From Sphingobacteriaceae bacterium (GTDB lineage: Bacteria > Bacteroidota > Bacteroidia > Sphingobacteriales > Sphingobacteriaceae), in assembly GCA_017745075.1 (NCBI GenBank), contig JAGIAD010000019.1, forward strand, positions 1 to 35,809: DNA of 35,809 nucleotides, in the 5' to 3' direction. The notes under the pieces were generated by a model, which saw nothing but the letters and a program-made list of their open reading frames with translations, did no database searches and was not told the origin of the DNA. Position numbers and translations under genes: made by a program. Of the stretch, positions 22,280-30,874 are shown piece by piece. Numbering within the stretch: the first letter of the stretch is position 1; each line of letters opens with the position of its first letter.

Positions 22280-23814
22280 GCAATCCGGATTTTAAGTTTA
22301 GCCTTAAATATATGACCAATTGAGCTGATATGCAATGTATAACGGTTAGGATAAATTAATTCGAGCCTTTTTTTAAGGTTATCTATACCAATTCCCCCTG
22401 TTCCTGGTGTTTCTTCAGGGTCGAAAGAATTTTCGCAGGTAAAACTGAGCGAATTATCGTTACTGATTATCGAAATTTTTAATGTAGCTGCATCCTCAGC
22501 AGGTTCTATACCATGTTTAAAAGCATTTTCGATAAAAACGATGAGCAGGAGCGGTGCAATATCAATCTGATCGTTTTCAACCTGCTTATCAAACTCGAAA
22601 TGCAGTGTTTTGCGTAGGCGGATCTGTTGCAATTGGATATAATCTTCAATGTAATCCAGTTCCTGTGAAAGTTTAACCGTTTTTTCCTGCCCTTTGTAAA
22701 TGGTGTACCGCATCAATTCTGACAGCTGCAGGATACTTTCGGGTGTTTTCTCCGATTTTTGTAAACTCAAGGCATAAAGGTTGTTAAGTGTATTAAAGAA
22801 GAAATGCGGGTTGAGCTGCTGTTTTAACAAATCGAGTTCATTTTGAGATTTTTCTTTTTCAAGTGCCAGGATCCTGTTATTCTGTTTGCCCCATTGCAGG
22901 GCCAGAACCACGGGCAAGCTGATGAGCATGATGGCAAAGGCACCAAAAGCGTTTTCGAGCTCGAAGGGATTGGCTACGAATATGTCCCTTCCAAAAACTG
23001 TATTGATGGGCAACGAAATTAATACCTGCGCCAATAAAGGATAAAGGATGGCGATGGTGACCGAAAGTGTTAAGAGATAAATCAATAATCCTTTTTCTTT
23101 CAGGATCTTAGAAACCAAAAACCTGCTGTTGATAAAGAAAAGCAGGTATCCACAGAGGTACATGATCAGAAATTGTGCAAAGAAACTCAAAAATGTGCCA
23201 AAGTTGTGGATCAGCATTTTTGCATCAAACTCAAAGCCCACCAAGCGGAAACCTTCCCTTTGATAGATAGGGTTTTCCAAACTCGATACAGCCATAACCG
23301 AAATGGTAGCAGCCAGTAAAATGATGGTAATCAGTACAGCATTTTCCAGACCAATTTTTTTGATCCATTTAATATGTTGTACTTTTTTTTGGTAATACCT
23401 GTTGGCAATCAAAATCAGCTCGAGCGCAAGTGCAGCCAAAGCAGTTGAAATAAAAACGGAAGCTTTAAGTTTAGCTATGCTGCAGCTATTTGCAATAAAT
23501 GTAAAAACGGGTAGTAAAACGAAATAAACAATGCACGAATAAATGATATAGTGCTTTTTACCTGAGGAACTTTTTAACCGCGATTTTATGAAGGTAAAAA
23601 TTAATACCGGCAGTAAACAAAAGCTTAAAGCTAAAATGTAGCTAATATAAGTTGACCAAATATTGCCTGATAAAGAATGGGTGTTGAAGATAGCCACCCA
23701 TAATACCAGACCAACGTTGATGAAGAAATCCTGGTATTTATAACCGAAGTTTAAATTTTTGGTATTGAGCATTTTTTGTTTAATCTTTCCATTGTTCGTG
23801 TTTTCACGAAACAT
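22276..23814 (-). CDS. LytS-like multi-span sensor histidine kinase (His_kinase type)
   Basis: A 512-residue kinase (a start at 23772, residue 15, is also possible). The N-terminal half contains about eight hydrophobic segments (about 30-300) and no recognisable extracellular domain. It is followed by a short coiled linker and the His_kinase domain: the phospho-acceptor His337 in QQLNPHFFFNTLNNLYALSLQ, then VFIENAFKHGIEP (the N-box) and GTGGIGIDNLKKRLELIYP. This is the class that pairs with LytTR regulators. It is divergent from the ABC/M1 system by 274 bases. What it senses is unknown; the cargo of the divergent transporter is one option. Confidence 0.93.
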   Translation of the reverse strand: MFRENTNNGKIKQKMLNTKNLNFGYKYQDFFINVGLVLWVAIFNTHSLSGNIWSTYISYILALSFCLLPVLIFTFIKSRLKSSSGKKHYIIYSCIVYFVLLPVFTFIANSCSIAKLKASVFISTALAALALELILIANRYYQKKVQHIKWIKKIGLENAVLITIILLAATISVMAVSSLENPIYQREGFRLVGFEFDAKMLIHNFGTFLSFFAQFLIMYLCGYLLFFINSRFLVSKILKEKGLLIYLLTLSVTIAILYPLLAQVLISLPINTVFGRDIFVANPFELENAFGAFAIMLISLPVVLALQWGKQNNRILALEKEKSQNELDLLKQQLNPHFFFNTLNNLYALSLQKSEKTPESILQLSELMRYTIYKGQEKTVKLSQELDYIEDYIQLQQIRLRKTLHFEFDKQVENDQIDIAPLLLIVFIENAFKHGIEPAEDAATLKISIISNDNSLSFTCENSFDPEETPGTGGIGIDNLKKRLELIYPNRYTLHISSIGHIFKAKLKIRIA

Positions 23815-23940
23815 TTTCTATCCTATCTGCCTGGTCTGTATCTTCACAAACCAATTTCCTGGTTTCGACCCGTGGCGGCACGAACCGGGGTAATGTGTGC
23901 GATAACATTAAAACTAACAAAGTTTATCCTCAGCCTAAAA

Positions 23941-23977
23941 TTTTGATGATGAAAGGTGCGTTTTTCGTGATGAAAGG
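23941..23977 (+). promoter_or_regulatory. Direct repeat with 21-bp period, putative LytTR operator
   Basis: TTTTnnTGATGAAAGG occurs at 23941-23956 and 23962-23977, identical at 14 of 16 positions (nn is GA in copy 1 and CG in copy 2). The 21-bp period places both half-sites on one helical face, as LytTR regulators require. It lies 112 bases before the ABC ATPase start and 127 bases before the kinase start, in the divergent spacer. Promoter boxes for the ABC gene are only weakly visible (TTTG at 24022, TGTAATTTG at 24057). The rest of the spacer 23815-24088 holds no gene I trust. Confidence 0.55.
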
Positions 23978-24088
23978 CATATCACCTGTTATTATTTCCG
24001 TTTATCATCATTTCAGCAGCCTTTGTCACTTAAATTTAACAGACCACTTTAGGCGATGTAATTTGCGTCCATCTTATGTTAGAATAAT

Positions 24089-24988
24089 ATGGTACGGCTT
24101 AAAATACAGCAACTTACAAAAACTTATCCTAATGGGGTTAAGGCGCTTGATAGTATTACATTAAATATTGCAAACGGTATGTTTGGTTTATTGGGACCCA
24201 ATGGCGCAGGTAAATCATCGCTGATGCGCACGCTGGCCACCCTGCAGCTGCCAGATGAAGGACAGATTTTTTTTGATGGAAGCGACATCGTGCAAAATCC
24301 ACAAGAAATGCGGAATAAGTTGGGGTATTTACCGCAGGACTTTGGCGTTTATCCTAAAATTTCGGCTTTTGACCTCCTGAATCATTTAGCGGTTTTAAAA
24401 GGGCTTCAAAATAAAAATGAACGCAAAGAACAGGTGCTGTCACTTTTACAGCAAACCAACCTGTTTGAGGTGAGGAAAAGAGCGGTAAGCACTTTTTCAG
24501 GTGGTATGCGTCAACGTTTTGGCATTGCACAGGCTTTGTTGGGCAATCCGCAACTGATTATTGTAGATGAACCTACTGCAGGTCTGGATCCGCAGGAAAG
24601 GAACCGTTTTCATGATCTGTTAAGCGAAATCGGCTCAGACCGTGTGGTGATCCTATCTACACATATTGTAGAAGATGTGAACGATCTCTGTCCTGAAATG
24701 GCGGTAATGGCTGGTGGTAAACTGATTTTGCAGGGCAAACCGGCTGATTTAACGCAAAAACTTAACGGCAGGATCTGGAGGAAAATAATTGAAAAGGCAG
24801 ATCTGCCATATTTTACTGCACATTATAGCGTGATTTCGACCAAAATCGTATCGGGTAAATTGAATTTATTTGTATTGAACGATCAAATTCCTGCGGCGGG
24901 TTTCGAGGCGGTATACCCGGGTTTAGAGGAGGTTTATTTTTCGTCGTTATTTGGTCCGGTAAATCAAAATATGGAGGCCCGACTATGA
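24089..24988 (+). CDS. ABC transporter ATP-binding protein
   Basis: A 299-residue ABC ATPase. Walker A is GLLGPNGAGKSS (about 33-44), the signature is FSGGMRQRFGIAQALLG, Walker B LIIVDEPTAGLDP, and the H-loop STHIVEDV. All are intact. The C-terminal extension after about residue 220 is variable. The stop overlaps the start of the permease-peptidase gene by 4 bases (ATGA), so the two are translated as a pair and form a single system. This ATPase type (CcmA/NatA-like) powers ABC-2 permeases. The LytTR two-component pair lies divergently upstream. The transported substrate is unknown. Confidence 0.95.
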   Translation: MVRLKIQQLTKTYPNGVKALDSITLNIANGMFGLLGPNGAGKSSLMRTLATLQLPDEGQIFFDGSDIVQNPQEMRNKLGYLPQDFGVYPKISAFDLLNHLAVLKGLQNKNERKEQVLSLLQQTNLFEVRKRAVSTFSGGMRQRFGIAQALLGNPQLIIVDEPTAGLDPQERNRFHDLLSEIGSDRVVILSTHIVEDVNDLCPEMAVMAGGKLILQGKPADLTQKLNGRIWRKIIEKADLPYFTAHYSVISTKIVSGKLNLFVLNDQIPAAGFEAVYPGLEEVYFSSLFGPVNQNMEARL

Positions 24989-27900
24989 TCAGCGATTTAC
25001 TCAAATTTGAACTGAAATACAATTTCAGGCAAATATCTTTTAAAGTTGCCGCACTTTTGTTTTTTGTATTAGGCTACTTCTGTGTGGTTAAAGGTGGTTT
25101 TGGTTCGGCAGAGGTATATAAAAATTCGCCTTATGTAATTACCAATATCACGGCTTTACTTTCGCTGTTTTCTATATTTACAGGTACTATATTTAGTGCA
25201 AACGTAGTATTAAGGGATAGCATTTACAGAATGGAAACGGTAGTTTTTACCACCTCCATTAATAAACCGGTCTATTTTGGAGTAAGGTTTTTAGGCCTGT
25301 TCCTTACTGTTTTCAGTTTGTATATCCTCGTAATTTTTGGAATTTTTACAGGTTCATTTTTTATTGATAAAGCCCGTTTAGGTTCCTTTAATATCGTCTA
25401 TTTCTTACAGCCACTTTTGATTTTTGCTTTTCCAAACGTGCTGATCGCAACTACCATTTTATTCTGTACAGCGGTATCAACCAAAAGTGTAAGGGCAATT
25501 TATACCGTTGGTGTGCTGATTTACATTTTATACATGCTGGCTTCGATACTGGGCAATTCGCCCTTGCTGGCTACTTCCACTATGAAAGCGGGTACACCCG
25601 ATGTTTTACCCTTACTTTTAGATCCATTTGCGCTGGCTTCATTTTTCGGTGAAACCAAAGCCTGGACTGATGTACAGCGCAATGAGCAGTTATTTCCGGT
25701 TGAAGGGGTATTTTTGCTCAACAGGTTATTGTGGATTGGCATAACCGCTTTAATCATGATAATCACCTACAGGTTTTTCCATTTCAGGTTGCAGCAAGAG
25801 AGAAAGGCGAAGGTGAAAACAGTTAAACCGGAGCAGCTAGCATTTATTCCATATCGCCATCTGCCGGTTTTGTCGGGTGGATTCCGTTATTATCTGAGTA
25901 CTTTAAAAACACAGTTTAGACTCGAAATGGTCTTCCTGTTTAAAAATATCCCCATTATGGTGATGCTTTTATTGTGGGTATTTTTATACGGTGTAGAACT
26001 GAAAGATCAGCTGTTCAGCGGGGTTTACGGCATCCACAGTTATCCGGCAACCGGTATCATTATCGAAGAGATCCGTTCTATGAAATTTGGACTTGTTCTG
26101 GTCCTTTTTTATGCGGCAGAAACCATCAGCAGGGAAAAATCGGTTAATATTCATCCTTTAATTTACAGCACTCCCATTCAAAATTCAGCCATGTGGATGA
26201 CAAAATGCGCCAGCCTTTTTATTTTGGTATTTACGCTTGTTACTTTAAATATTGGGATTGGTATTGTGCTGCAGGTTACGCATGGCTATTTCAGGGTCGA
26301 GCTACCGCTGTATTTAACTTTATACTATTATAGCGCATTGCCCATGCTGCTTTTTGTGGTATTGATGCTGTTTATCCAGAATTTAAGCGGCAACAAATAC
26401 CTCGGGATGGTATTGAATATGATTATGGTGTTTGTGATTACTTTTGCTGAAAGATTCGGAATTGAACATTACCTGCTCCGTTTTGCTTCAGTTCCAGATC
26501 TCCTTCATTCGTATTTCAACGGTTTCGGTTATTATACCAGAGCATTTAACTGGTACATGTTATACTGGGCGGCTTTCTCCGTTATTATTGCTGCTTTAAC
26601 TATTGGAATATGGCAAAATAAGGTTGAAATGAAAGCTTTCAGCAGGTTTAAATCGATAGGTAAAGCATTAAAACAGCATAAATGGACTACAATTTCTGCA
26701 TTGTTGGTCTGGTTTTGCACTGCTGCCTTTATTTACCAGCAGACGAACGTTGTCGGAAAATATCAAAATAAGCAAGCACAACTGGAGTGGCGCTTACACT
26801 ACGAAAAGAAATACAAAACATTGGCAAATTTGCCACAACCTGTTGTAAAATCAGTTAAAACCGCAGTAGATTTATATTTAAACGAAGGAAAATATACCAT
26901 TAAGGGTAATTATTTGCTGAAGAATGAAACACAATTTCCCATTTCAAAAATCTGGACTTATGTTGACCCTGAAGTAAGCTCATTTTCTGTAGAAATAATA
27001 GACGGCCAAAAAGATGAAATGGATGAATGTTTTGGTCAACAGTTTATTCTTCTGAAAAAGCCTTTAATGCCCAATGAAACAATAAATATGGCTTTTTCTA
27101 TTGAGGTGAACCAGCCGGGTTTTGTCCCGTTAGATAAGGAGAACGCAGTTGTAAAAAACGGAACATATATCGAACTGGAGAAATTTGTACCCCATTTTGG
27201 CTATTGCTATAATTTTGAAAGTGACAATAAATTGGAACGGAAAAAAGCAGGTTTACCTGAATTTGCAACACCGCCTGTATATAGTCGTACTTACGAACTG
27301 ATTGATTTGGAAACCACAATTTCTACTGAAGCAGACCAAAAAGTGATTACGGTAGGCGAATTACATGAAGAATGGATTGCTAACGGGCGAAGGTATTTTA
27401 AATACAAAACGGCCAGGCCAATCAATTTTATGTTTGCGGTTAGCAGTGCAAGGTATGCCGTTAAAAAGGAAAAACATAAAGGCATAGATCTCAGTATTTA
27501 TTACCAGCCAGGAGAGGATTATAACTTGAAGAGCATGTTTAATGCGGTTAAAGATGCGTTGGATTATGGCAATGAAAACTTTGCAGCATATCCTTTAAAG
27601 CAATTTACCATAGCCGAAATTCCACAATATAAAGGTGCGGCAACGGCTTATGCTGGTGTGGTTTTTAGTGCCGAGAATATTAATTTTCTGGGTAATTATA
27701 GTCAAAATGGTGCTATAGATCAAAGTTATGCCATTGCAGCCCATGAAACGGCACACCAGTGGTGGGCCAATAAACTGGCACCTGCAGATGGTGCAGGTTA
27801 TGCCATGCTTACCGAATCGCTGGCTAAATACACCGAAAATGTGCTGATCGAAAAACGCTTTGGTAAAATGTACCTGCGCAGGTATTTGGCTTATGATAAT

Positions 27901-28503
27901 AATCTCTATTTTTTGAACCGGAACAATACTGACAAGGAAAGGCCTTTAGCTAAAACTTTAAACCAACCTTATGTTCATTACCAAAAGGGTGGACTCATCA
28001 TGTATGCAATTAAGGAAATGATGAGCGAGAAGCATTTTAATGCATTATTGCACCAGTTTATTGCAGATCACGAATACCCTAAACCTAAGGCCACAGCCAA
28101 TGATTTTGTAAATGCACTGCTAAATCAGGCTTCACCTGAACAGCAGAAATTTATAAACGATTGCTTTAATGAGGTGGTGACTTACAATTTAGGAATCAGA
28201 ATGCTTGATTGTAAAGCCTTGAAAAATGGCAAGTATAAAATTGATGCAGAAATAGCTGCCGAAAGGGTAAGTGGCAACAATAAGCAATCGCCTGTTCTGG
28301 AAATAGATTTGGCCTGTTTTAACCAATTGGAAAGGGAATGGGATGCAAAAACGAAACCGCTATATTTTAAGAAGTATAAAATTAAACAGAACAGGACCAG
28401 AATTTCGGTTATTGTTGATCGTAAACCAAAAACAATAGCTGTTGATCCTTATGGGTATTTATTGGATGGAGATAGAAGTGATAATGTTGCGGTTTTGAAG
28501 TAA
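24985..28503 (+). CDS. ABC-2 permease fused to an M1-family aminopeptidase
   Basis: A 1172-residue fusion protein. The N-terminal about 590 residues hold about 12 hydrophobic helices in two ABC-2-type groups; the remaining part is extracytoplasmic and resembles M1 aminopeptidases. The zinc motif HETAH is at His920-His924, followed by QWWANK. The third ligand Glu944 is in MLTESLAKY, 19 residues after the second His rather than 18; the same spacing is seen in other ABC-fused M1 proteins I know. The usual GAMEN element is replaced by GAATAYAGVVFSAENIN. Zinc ligands are therefore complete. It likely exports or processes a peptide at the membrane with the ATPase encoded 4 bases upstream. The cargo is unknown. 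Confidence 0.9.
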   Translation: MISDLLKFELKYNFRQISFKVAALLFFVLGYFCVVKGGFGSAEVYKNSPYVITNITALLSLFSIFTGTIFSANVVLRDSIYRMETVVFTTSINKPVYFGVRFLGLFLTVFSLYILVIFGIFTGSFFIDKARLGSFNIVYFLQPLLIFAFPNVLIATTILFCTAVSTKSVRAIYTVGVLIYILYMLASILGNSPLLATSTMKAGTPDVLPLLLDPFALASFFGETKAWTDVQRNEQLFPVEGVFLLNRLLWIGITALIMIITYRFFHFRLQQERKAKVKTVKPEQLAFIPYRHLPVLSGGFRYYLSTLKTQFRLEMVFLFKNIPIMVMLLLWVFLYGVELKDQLFSGVYGIHSYPATGIIIEEIRSMKFGLVLVLFYAAETISREKSVNIHPLIYSTPIQNSAMWMTKCASLFILVFTLVTLNIGIGIVLQVTHGYFRVELPLYLTLYYYSALPMLLFVVLMLFIQNLSGNKYLGMVLNMIMVFVITFAERFGIEHYLLRFASVPDLLHSYFNGFGYYTRAFNWYMLYWAAFSVIIAALTIGIWQNKVEMKAFSRFKSIGKALKQHKWTTISALLVWFCTAAFIYQQTNVVGKYQNKQAQLEWRLHYEKKYKTLANLPQPVVKSVKTAVDLYLNEGKYTIKGNYLLKNETQFPISKIWTYVDPEVSSFSVEIIDGQKDEMDECFGQQFILLKKPLMPNETINMAFSIEVNQPGFVPLDKENAVVKNGTYIELEKFVPHFGYCYNFESDNKLERKKAGLPEFATPPVYSRTYELIDLETTISTEADQKVITVGELHEEWIANGRRYFKYKTARPINFMFAVSSARYAVKKEKHKGIDLSIYYQPGEDYNLKSMFNAVKDALDYGNENFAAYPLKQFTIAEIPQYKGAATAYAGVVFSAENINFLGNYSQNGAIDQSYAIAAHETAHQWWANKLAPADGAGYAMLTESLAKYTENVLIEKRFGKMYLRRYLAYDNNLYFLNRNNTDKERPLAKTLNQPYVHYQKGGLIMYAIKEMMSEKHFNALLHQFIADHEYPKPKATANDFVNALLNQASPEQQKFINDCFNEVVTYNLGIRMLDCKALKNGKYKIDAEIAAERVSGNNKQSPVLEIDLACFNQLEREWDAKTKPLYFKKYKIKQNRTRISVIVDRKPKTIAVDPYGYLLDGDRSDNVAVLK

Positions 28504-28596
28504 AACCATCACTAATTGATTGATTGTTGTTATGTTGAGTTTGTCAAAACATCTGGTCCTTCGACAGGCTCAGGATGACAGGTTTTCCTGGAAGAT

Positions 28597-28675
28597 CGTC
28601 ATTGCGAGGAGGCTTTTTCAGCCGACGAAGCAATCTCTCATATAGATTGCTTCGTCGTTCCTTCTCGCAATGACG
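28597..28675. repeat. Palindromic intergenic repeat (CGTCATTGCGAG type)
   Basis: Outer arms CGTCATTGCGAG (28597-28608) and CTCGCAATGACG (28664-28675); inner arms GACGAAGCAATCT (28624-28636) and AGATTGCTTCGTC (28644-28656). A half-element CCTTCGACAGGCTCAGGATGACAG lies just before it (28559-28582; written as CCTTCGACAGGC and TCAGGATGACAG). The element separates the convergent ABC/M1 and AraC genes and could terminate both. The 291-base gap 28504-28794 holds no gene. Confidence 0.85.
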
Positions 28676-28794
28676 ATTCTTCTATAAGATCTTTCAATGA
28701 TAGCACAGTCGAGAACCGTGTTCGTGTTCAGCAAAGCTAAACCTGTTAGGATGGATTTCTCCACTTCGCTGCCGGTACAATGGGTCAGCTTTTA

Positions 28795-29736
28795 CTAATT
28801 AGCCCTGAATACCTTTGGCGTACAATGCATCTGGCGCTTGAAAAAAATATTAAAATTGGCTGGGTATTCGAAACCAAGGCAATAAGCAATCTGTGCAATA
28901 TTCCATTCGGTATGTTTTAATAAGGCCACTGCTTCAGTTGCAATCCTTTTTGAAATATGCTCCGATGTGGTTTTCCCCGTTACTTCTTTTACTGCGTGGT
29001 TAAGGTGGTTTACATGCACCAGTAAACGGCAGGCAAAATCGTGGGCCGTTTTTAATTCCAGAATATGTTCGGTAGAGCCGATAGGGAACTGCCTCTCCAG
29101 TAACTCGAGGAACAGGGAAGTTAGCCTTGCAGATGCGGTATTCTGTTTAAAAAGAACATCTTGGGGTTTCACTTTTAAACCTTCATGCACAATCAGTTGC
29201 ACATAATTCCTCAAAAGATCGTATTTATGGATATAATCGCCATCCATCTCTTTCATCATCTTACAGAAAATATCCCTCAAGGTTATTTCCTGCTCTTCAT
29301 CTATATGGATTACCGGACTATCATTTATACGCCACAATAAAGAATCGCGCAGGGTTTCGTTGCGGTTATGGATAAAGTTTTCGGTAAACAGACAGAAAAA
29401 ACCTGCAGGCTTTGGTGATGTGCTTTCCCAGGAATAAGGGATATTGGGGTTGGTAAACAATAAAGCCCTTCCTTTAATTTCGATCTGGGCATCGGGGTAA
29501 TGCAAAATCCCGTTTCCAATAATCAGCGAGATTTTATAAAAGTCCCTCCGGCTAAAGGCCGAAGGGATATTGGTACAAACGGTACTTCTGTTAAAAACAT
29601 TGAAGTGCCCAAAATCGTTGATCATCCCTAAGCTGGGCGTAGGGATTTCTGGCCTTGTAATTTTTAGCCTATTATAAAAATCCTCTAAAGTTTCCTTTTT
29701 GGGAAGAATAGAAAGCTCCTGGTTTTTTGATAACAT
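28795..29736 (-). CDS. AraC-family transcriptional regulator
   Basis: A 313-residue regulator whose N-terminal domain (about 40-190) is a divergent cupin-like sensor (IIGNGILHYPDAQIEIKGRA, LLFTNPNIPYSWE). The C-terminal AraC domain (about 215-312) has VNHLNHAVKEVTGKTTSEHI and the second HTH NIAQIAYCLGFEYPANFNIFFKRQMHCTPKVFR. It is the last gene in the transcription order after the efflux operon, 23 bases from the membrane-fusion gene, so it is probably co-transcribed with the pump and may control it. The effector is unknown. Confidence 0.92.
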   Translation of the reverse strand: MLSKNQELSILPKKETLEDFYNRLKITRPEIPTPSLGMINDFGHFNVFNRSTVCTNIPSAFSRRDFYKISLIIGNGILHYPDAQIEIKGRALLFTNPNIPYSWESTSPKPAGFFCLFTENFIHNRNETLRDSLLWRINDSPVIHIDEEQEITLRDIFCKMMKEMDGDYIHKYDLLRNYVQLIVHEGLKVKPQDVLFKQNTASARLTSLFLELLERQFPIGSTEHILELKTAHDFACRLLVHVNHLNHAVKEVTGKTTSEHISKRIATEAVALLKHTEWNIAQIAYCLGFEYPANFNIFFKRQMHCTPKVFRAN

Positions 29737-29759
29737 AATCGATCCTTATTAATGTAAAG

Positions 29760-30860
29760 TTATGGTTTAATCGCCATTCCTTCATGCATTTCCTCCGTAG
29801 GTTCTGCCACTAATTTGTCACCTTCTGTTAAATCGCCGAAAATTTCAACCTTATCGTCAGTTTCCCTGCCTTTTTTTACAGCCACTTTAACCGCTTTGTT
29901 GTCAGCTACTTTTAACACAAATAATCCTTCGCTGGTATCTAATAATGCTTTTTTGGAAATGATAAAAGTGCTAGCATTGGCTGGTAGGGGAATATTCAGC
30001 TCTGCCACCATGCCCGGCAATAAAACTTTCGAGGTATTCGGTACATCTATCTCTACGCGTTCAGAACGTAAACGCTGATCTAAAGCACCCGATAAACGTT
30101 TTGCCCTTGCCTTAAATGTTTGGTTTGGTAACGATTTTACAGTGAAGGTAACTTCATCTCCAACTTTTAGATAACCGGTATAAATTTCGGGAATGGATAC
30201 AGCCAAACGCAGGTTTTTCTGATCCTGTAAGGTAAATAAAGGTAAATCTGAACCTTTTCCTGTTGGACCAACATAGGCGCCCAGATTTACATTCCTGGCC
30301 GAAATAACACCGCTGAAGGGTGCCCTGATGGTTAGATAATTCAGAACAGAGCCTACTTCTTTATAAGCTGCTTTTGCTGCTTCGAGCTGAGCCAGGTCCG
30401 AATTCTTTTTAGCCAGTGCCTGATCAAGATCATTGGTAGAAATGGTTCCAGGGGTTTTACTGGTTTCGTATAAACGGTTATAATTGGCCTTACTTGCGGT
30501 GTAAATGGCCTCCTGTGCTTTTATTCTCGATTGTGTAGCTGCCAGCTGTGAAGCCATCTCCGGAGCTTCTAAAGTCATTAACAACTGACCTTTTGTTACT
30601 TCCGAACCGATATCTGCATTTAAAGTTTTAACAAAACTGCTCACTTTGGCATATAAATCAACCTGTTGATATGCAATTAATTCGCCCGGTAAACTTAATT
30701 GGGTCGATAATTTTTCTTTTTTAAGGTTGAAAGTGGCAATGGTTGGTTCTTTTTCTTTTTTTGCGGGAGCTTTAGATTCTGAAGACCCACAGCCGTATAT
30801 GGCCATAAGCATTAGAAACCCTGAACCTAATAATCCTTTTGAAAATATCTTCGTATTCAT
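29760..30860 (-). CDS. RND efflux periplasmic adaptor (membrane fusion lipoprotein)
   Basis: A 366-residue membrane-fusion protein of the HlyD/AcrA type. A lipoprotein signal ends at Cys24 (LMAIYGC). It has a biotinyl-lipoyl half (YAKVSSFVKTLNADIGSEVTKGQ), a coiled-coil hairpin (about 105-170, AATQSRIKAQEAIYTASKAN, LAQLEAAKAAYKE), the returning half with LTIRAPFSGVISARNVNLG and a beta-barrel/MP domain with LPGMVAELNIP. It bridges the RND pump and the TolC-like channel. The start is 14 bases after the RND stop codon, so the three genes form one operon. Confidence 0.93.
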   Translation of the reverse strand: MNTKIFSKGLLGSGFLMLMAIYGCGSSESKAPAKKEKEPTIATFNLKKEKLSTQLSLPGELIAYQQVDLYAKVSSFVKTLNADIGSEVTKGQLLMTLEAPEMASQLAATQSRIKAQEAIYTASKANYNRLYETSKTPGTISTNDLDQALAKKNSDLAQLEAAKAAYKEVGSVLNYLTIRAPFSGVISARNVNLGAYVGPTGKGSDLPLFTLQDQKNLRLAVSIPEIYTGYLKVGDEVTFTVKSLPNQTFKARAKRLSGALDQRLRSERVEIDVPNTSKVLLPGMVAELNIPLPANASTFIISKKALLDTSEGLFVLKVADNKAVKVAVKKGRETDDKVEIFGDLTEGDKLVAEPTEEMHEGMAIKP

Positions 30861-30874
30861 TTGTAATGATAAAT

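Noticed and set aside
23895..24164. An 89-codon plus-strand frame between the kinase and the ABC ATPase.
   Set aside because: It overlaps the start of the ABC ATPase by 76 bases in another frame and passes through the putative LytTR repeats; no protein features are visible.
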